A program made the translations under genes and the position numbers. From Pseudomonas frederiksbergensis (GTDB lineage: Bacteria > Pseudomonadota > Gammaproteobacteria > Pseudomonadales > Pseudomonadaceae): a stretch of 64,000 nt of DNA. Below the pieces are notes generated by a model. It did no database searches. It saw only the letters and a list, made by a program, of their open reading frames with translations, and was not told where the DNA came from. Positions 60,683 to 64,000 of the stretch are shown one piece after another (within the stretch, counting starts at the first letter, position 1; each line of letters begins with the position of its first letter). The stretch covers positions 310,001-374,000 of the forward strand of contig NZ_MOBR01000040.1 of assembly GCF_003732705.1 (NCBI RefSeq). Reading direction: 5' to 3'.

Positions 60683-60896
60683 GAATCGTCCTCCTAAAAC
60701 CATATGGATAGACTTTCCGTACTCCCGAGGCCCGCAGCCGATTGGTGGAGGCGATACGGCAACCAGGTTGCCGCCGGGATTTAAGCATGTAGCTGACAAG
60801 ACCAGACCTTAGCGATCCGTTCGCTGATCTCGCTTGCAGAGTAGCCCCATCTCGGAGCCGCTGCCAAGGTCTGGTTGTGAAAGAGACAGGTGAGGT

Positions 60897-61130
60897 TCAG
60901 ACAGGAGTAATGCCGAGGATTGTAATGCTGTTCTGGGTCTTGAGACTTTTAACGCTGGCGTCGCTGGTTCGCCCTTCCAGATCGTTCAGATCCAGTTCGG
61001 CAGCGACAGGCAGAAGCCGGGCCTTGATGAGTTTGGCAGCATGCTCGTTATCCGGGCACTCGTCGCACTCAAAGACTTCATCGAGCGTTTCGCCGTGATC
61101 ATCCACGAAAGTGATTTTCCACTTTTGCAT
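60897..61130 (-). CDS. Small hypothetical protein with two cysteines
   Basis: The 77-residue frame begins MQKWKITFVDDHGETL, has FECDECPDNEHA with a CxxC pair and ends in a Thr/Ser-rich tail (LKTQNSITILGITPV). GAGGAGGCACTG is an excellent SD before the ATG at 61130; the longer frame upstream lacks one. The CxxC and acidic stretch may bind a metal. I do not recognise it. Confidence 0.65.
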   Translation of the reverse strand: MQKWKITFVDDHGETLDEVFECDECPDNEHAAKLIKARLLPVAAELDLNDLEGRTSDASVKSLKTQNSITILGITPV

Positions 61131-61241
61131 CAGTGCCTCCTCGATCAAACCCGCAAATGGGCTTACAACCATCTGGACTTTTGGCCTGAGTGATCGTTCA
61201 AACGAATTGGGCGCTGTCTCAAGAAAAAACACAAAACCCCT

Positions 61242-61331
61242 GTAGGAGCAAAGCTTGCTCGCGATAGCGGTGCATCAGTCAAAACATATGTCGACTGGTA
61301 CACCGCTATCGCGAGCAAGCTTCGCTCCTAC
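61242..61331. repeat. REPIN, site 11
   Basis: GTAGGAGCAAAGCTTGCTCG with inverted GAGCAAGCTTCGCTCCTAC and a spacer of about 50 bases. It lies between the small gene and speE. Confidence 0.9.
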
Positions 61332-61395
61332 AGGGGTTACGCGTTATTCAGGGATTACGCGTCGGGGTTATGCGTTGTTCAGGGGTGCGTCGGTT

Positions 61396-62271
61396 TCAGT
61401 CGTTACTTGGCTTGTTGATCGCGTTCAGCACGTATTGCGGCATGGCGAACGCGCCGATGTGGATTTCCGGGTTGTAGTAGCGGGTGATGATGCCGCTGCC
61501 GGCGAAGCGCTGTTGCAGGGTTTCGCGGGACAACTTGCGATAGGCGGTATTGGTCGCGCCCCAGGCAAACGTCATAGCGCCGCCGATGTAGGTCGGCACG
61601 GCCGCCTGGTAGAAGTGCCAGTCCGGAAACAGGCTGCGCAGGCGGCCGGCGGTGGTCTGCACTTCGCCCAGTTGCATGAACGGCGTGCCGTTCTGGGTCA
61701 CCAGGATGCCGCCGTCGTTCAGGCAACGGTGGCAGGCCTGGTAGAAGTTTTCCGAGAACAGCACTTCGCCCGGCCCGATCGGGTCGGTGGAGTCGGAAAT
61801 GATCACGTCGAATTTCTCGGTCGTGGTCGCAACGAAACGCATGCCGTCGTCGATCACCAGGTTCAGCCGTGGATCGTCGTAGGCGCCCTTGGAGTGGTTC
61901 GGCAGGAACTCTTTGCACATGTCGACCACGGTGCCGTCGATCTCGACCATGGTGATGTGCTCGACGCTACCGTGCTTGGCCACTTCACGCAGCATGCCGC
62001 CGTCGCCACCACCGATGATCAGCACGCGCTTGGCGGAGCCATGGGCGAGGATCGGCACGTGGGTGAGCATTTCGTGGTAGATGAATTCGTCGGCTTCGGT
62101 GGTCTGGATCACACCGTCCAGCGCCATGACCCGGCCCATGCGCGGGTTTTCGAAGATCACCAGGTGTTGGTGTTCGGTGCGCACTTCGTGCAGCAGTTTT
62201 TCCATGCGAAAACGCTGGCCGTAGCCTTCGTAGAGGGTTTCCAGGTATTCGCTGGTTTTGGTGGTGGTCAT
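61396..62271 (-). CDS. speE: Polyamine aminopropyltransferase (spermidine synthase)
   Basis: The 291-residue enzyme moves the aminopropyl group of decarboxylated SAM to putrescine. The signature LIIGGGDGGMLREVAKH lies near residue 84-100, the active-site Asp in ISDSTDPIGPGEVLF near 160, and QNGTPFMQLGEV. The size matches the SpeE of gamma-proteobacteria; a similar aminopropyltransferase is possible. GGAGCACTTCCC precedes the ATG. No speD is adjacent. The REPIN at 62412-62501 separates it from the next gene. Confidence 0.95.
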   Translation of the reverse strand: MTTTKTSEYLETLYEGYGQRFRMEKLLHEVRTEHQHLVIFENPRMGRVMALDGVIQTTEADEFIYHEMLTHVPILAHGSAKRVLIIGGGDGGMLREVAKHGSVEHITMVEIDGTVVDMCKEFLPNHSKGAYDDPRLNLVIDDGMRFVATTTEKFDVIISDSTDPIGPGEVLFSENFYQACHRCLNDGGILVTQNGTPFMQLGEVQTTAGRLRSLFPDWHFYQAAVPTYIGGAMTFAWGATNTAYRKLSRETLQQRFAGSGIITRYYNPEIHIGAFAMPQYVLNAINKPSND

Positions 62272-62411
62272 GGGAAGTGCTCCGATGAATGCGGCGGCAA
62301 CGGACGGTTACCCGCCCATGATGGCCAATCGAAAGGCTCGATTGCCCGGGAAAGGCGCGCATTCTACGTTGCGGAACATGACAGGTCGAACCTTCTGGCG
62401 CAGGTGCCCTT

Positions 62412-62501
62412 GTAGGAGCGAGGCTTGCCCGCGAAGGCGTAGTGTCAGTCGATATCAATGTTGATTGACACGACGCCTTCGCGGGCAAGCCTCGCTCCTA
62501 C
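62412..62501. repeat. REPIN, site 12
   Basis: GTAGGAGCGAGGCTTGCCCG and its exact inverted partner surround the spacer GATATCAATGTTGATTGACA, close to that of sites 5 and 6. Confidence 0.92.
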
Positions 62502-62511
62502 AGGTCTAAGG

Positions 62512-62703
62512 TCAGATTCTGACGTTGCCCCGTGGACCGGCGATGGCCCAGATGATCAGACCCAGCACCGGCAGTAGCAGGATCAGCAGCACCCAGACGA
62601 TTTTCATCCCGGTTTCGGCGCCACTTTTCAGCACGTTGATGATGGCCCAGATGTCCAGGGCAAGAATGATCAGGCCAACCAGACCGTTAAAACTGGAACC
62701 CAT
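62512..62703 (-). CDS. Small membrane protein, PLD-nuclease N-terminal (PLDc_N) family
   Basis: The 63-residue protein has two hydrophobic helices (LVGLIILALDIWAIINVL and MKIVWVLLILLLPVLGLIIWAI) and the ending GPRGNVRI. This is the stand-alone form of the PLDc_N domain, which is common as a small inner membrane protein of unknown role. The start MGSSFNGL has a clear context. It lies in the gap between speE and the next gene, close to REPIN site 12. Confidence 0.82.
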   Translation of the reverse strand: MGSSFNGLVGLIILALDIWAIINVLKSGAETGMKIVWVLLILLLPVLGLIIWAIAGPRGNVRI

Positions 62704-62774
62704 GGTGTCGCTCCCAAGATAGTGGCATGCAGTCTTAGGATAGTCGGCCCTCGGGAGGGTTCCGTTTTATTGCA

Positions 62775-63305
62775 TTAAACGTGGATTGCCACTTTCAGGG
62801 CTTCCAGGGATGGCGCAGCGGTGATGCCGACCTGGGCGCACAGTTCGAGTACGCGGGGTACGTCGTTGCCGTAGACCAGCACCACTTGCAGTTCGTCGTC
62901 GAGCAACTGGCTGAAGTTCATCAGCGTGTAGCCGCCGTTTTCCTTGTTCATGCTGCCCATCTGCACCTGGATGCGGTTGAGCGCGGTCAAGGCTTCGGTC
63001 TTGGCCAGTTGCTTGGGTTTGATGTTGAAGTCGACGCCCGGACCGAACGAGGCAACGATCTGGGCGAACAGGTCCACGTAGGTGTCGGCCTGGAACAGCA
63101 CGGTTTCCGGCAGACTGCCCACCACCACCCATTCGCCCAGCGGCATCGGGAAGGTGTCGTCGTAGTTGATGTCCGGATTGGCCGTCAGAAACGCCTCGGG
63201 ATCGGCGTAAGCCTGAGTCGCTTCATCGGCGATCTTCAGGATTTCGTCATCGCCCATGCACCCGGAGCTGATTTTGCTGATGAGTTCGACGAGTGCGGTT
63301 TTCAT
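62775..63305 (-). CDS. Hypothetical protein, 176 aa
   Basis: I do not recognise the family. From ATG 63305 (MKTALVELISKISSGCMGDDE) it has a helical start, a central region (PMPLGEWVVVGSLPETVLFQADTY) and an alpha/beta-like end (LQVVLVYGNDVPRVLELCAQ). There is no signal peptide. The frame extends upstream to 63386 through sequence without an SD. It is most likely a cytoplasmic protein; GC and codon use match the core genome. It is followed by the PLDc_N gene on the same strand after 71 bases. Confidence 0.75.
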   Translation of the reverse strand: MKTALVELISKISSGCMGDDEILKIADEATQAYADPEAFLTANPDINYDDTFPMPLGEWVVVGSLPETVLFQADTYVDLFAQIVASFGPGVDFNIKPKQLAKTEALTALNRIQVQMGSMNKENGGYTLMNFSQLLDDELQVVLVYGNDVPRVLELCAQVGITAAPSLEALKVAIHV

Positions 63306-63376
63306 GGGGATGGATCCTGTAGCGAGGGAGATTTTGAGGGCGCGAAGGATAACCCATAAGGCCCCGCAATGGCTCT

Positions 63377-63442
63377 GTAGGAGCAAGGCTTGCCCGCGAT
63401 GGCGTCCTCGAGATCGCTATCGCGGGTAAGCCTTGCTCCCAC
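63377..63442. repeat. REP pair, site 13
   Basis: GTAGGAGCAAGGCTTGCCCG with the inverted GGGTAAGCCTTGCTCCCAC. It separates the ankyrin gene from the 176-residue gene. Confidence 0.9.
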
Positions 63443-63450
63443 AGTGCGGG

Positions 63451-63969
63451 TTACGCCAGCAATTTCTGCAATTGAGCAGTGGTGTCTACGGCACCCATGG
63501 TTTTGGCCGCATCCAGCGCCGAGACACCATTGGCATCCTTGGCTTTCGGGTCCGCGCCCTTGCTGATCAGGTAATCAACAATTTCCACGCGGTTGAACAT
63601 CGCCGCCATCATCAGCGCCGTGCGGCCGTCGAACGACGAACCTTCCACTTGCGCCCCGCCGTCGACCAACGCTTTGACCACCGCCAGGTCGCCCTTGAAC
63701 GCGGCGCCGGCAATCGGGCTCTGGCCGTTGTCGTTGCGGATTTCCGGGTCGGCCTTGTGTTCCAGCAGCACTTTGACGGTCTCGACGTGGCCATGGTAGG
63801 CGGCGAGCATCAGCAAGGTGTCGCCCTTGTGGTTACGCAGGTTCGGCGGCAGGCCTTTGGTCAGCAGCGCAGCCATCATGGCCGCATCGCCCTCCCGCGC
63901 TTTGTTGAATACCTGTTCGGCAAATTCAGCGGCTTCTTCGGGCGTCATCTGGCGGCTTTGGTCTGACAT
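63451..63969 (-). CDS. Ankyrin-repeat protein
   Basis: The 172-residue protein is built of about four ankyrin repeats from residue 35 on (KGDTLLMLAAYHGHVETVKVLL, NGQSPIAGAAFKGDLAVVKAL, DGRTALMMAAMFNRVEIVDYL, NGVSALDAAKTMG). Its N-terminus (MSDQSRQMTPEEAAEFAEQ) is a short helix without a signal peptide. Such proteins bind other proteins; in some Pseudomonas a similar one is linked to catalase protection (AnkB), but that is not shown here. GAGAG lies before the ATG. Confidence 0.9.
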   Translation of the reverse strand: MSDQSRQMTPEEAAEFAEQVFNKAREGDAAMMAALLTKGLPPNLRNHKGDTLLMLAAYHGHVETVKVLLEHKADPEIRNDNGQSPIAGAAFKGDLAVVKALVDGGAQVEGSSFDGRTALMMAAMFNRVEIVDYLISKGADPKAKDANGVSALDAAKTMGAVDTTAQLQKLLA

Positions 63970-64000
63970 GGGGGACTCTCTATTCGGTCAATCGGAAAGC

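Noticed and set aside
1..64000. CRISPR arrays or insertion sequences
   Set aside because: The many repeats are REP/REPIN and family-B palindromes in intergenic spaces. No regularly spaced direct repeats, no transposase or integrase frame was recognised.

Overview
The window looks like chromosomal DNA of a fluorescent Pseudomonas (P. fluorescens complex). This rests on high GC, the gene order cmaX-crfX-cmpX-sigX-oprF, the order prpR-prpB-prpC-acnD-prpF-prpD, and many REP/REPIN palindromes of the 'GTAGGAGC...' type between genes. Most of it is ordinary core genome. The accessory part lies at about 38.4-47.5 kb.

Layout. (1) 1-5.5 kb is a nitrate assimilation cluster: nasS (cut by the window edge), nasT, a leader with an ANTAR-type hairpin and terminator, a nitrate MFS transporter, a PP2C-phosphatase/Ser-Thr-kinase fusion, then cobA. 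The nirB, nirD and nitrate reductase genes that separate kinase and cobA in P. aeruginosa are absent here. (2) 5.5-10.1 kb holds the envelope-stress/porin block oprF, sigX, cmpX, crfX, cmaX, plus rraA. (3) 10.1-14.7 kb has an esterase-like gene, ppsA and the divergent ppsA regulator ppsR. (4) 14.8-17.3 kb is a MocR-type regulator divergent from an EamA exporter. (5) 17.4-26 kb is the 2-methylcitrate (propionate) operon with its GntR regulator and two operator-like palindromes. (6) 26.2-29.3 kb is a retropepsin / transglutaminase-7TM / ATP-grasp operon (rlo type). (7) 29.5-38.1 kb holds pabB, thrH, cysH, an NCS1 permease with an Asp/Glu-racemase-family enzyme, a LysR/SDR pair and a HAD phosphatase.

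(8) 38.4-43.7 kb encodes a 1621-residue Rhs protein whose low-GC C-terminal tip carries the R / S-T-S / E-x-E pattern of an ADP-ribosyltransferase. A small AT-rich gene follows at once and is a candidate immunity gene. This is the best candidate for an undescribed system in the window. (9) 43.7-47.5 kb is a run of small orphan genes: two acidic proteins, a tandem pair of glycine-zipper proteins, a CxxC mini-protein and others. It ends near a tRNA-Ser(GGA). (10) 48-51.8 kb has a crotonase, an acyltransferase, a CorA family transporter and a glutamine amidotransferase-like protein. (11) 51.8-56.6 kb has a fatty acid oxidation pair (multifunctional enzyme plus thiolase), a 31-codon membrane ORF and a cytochrome c. 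(12) 56.7-60 kb is a transglutaminase / alpha-E / circularly permuted ATP-grasp operon. (13) 60.3-64 kb has an RraB-type protein, speE, small membrane and hypothetical proteins and an ankyrin protein.

Thirteen REP/REPIN sites and four copies of a second palindrome family (starting GATCGTTCCCACGC) occupy the intergenic spaces. All functional calls are by reading; no database search was run.
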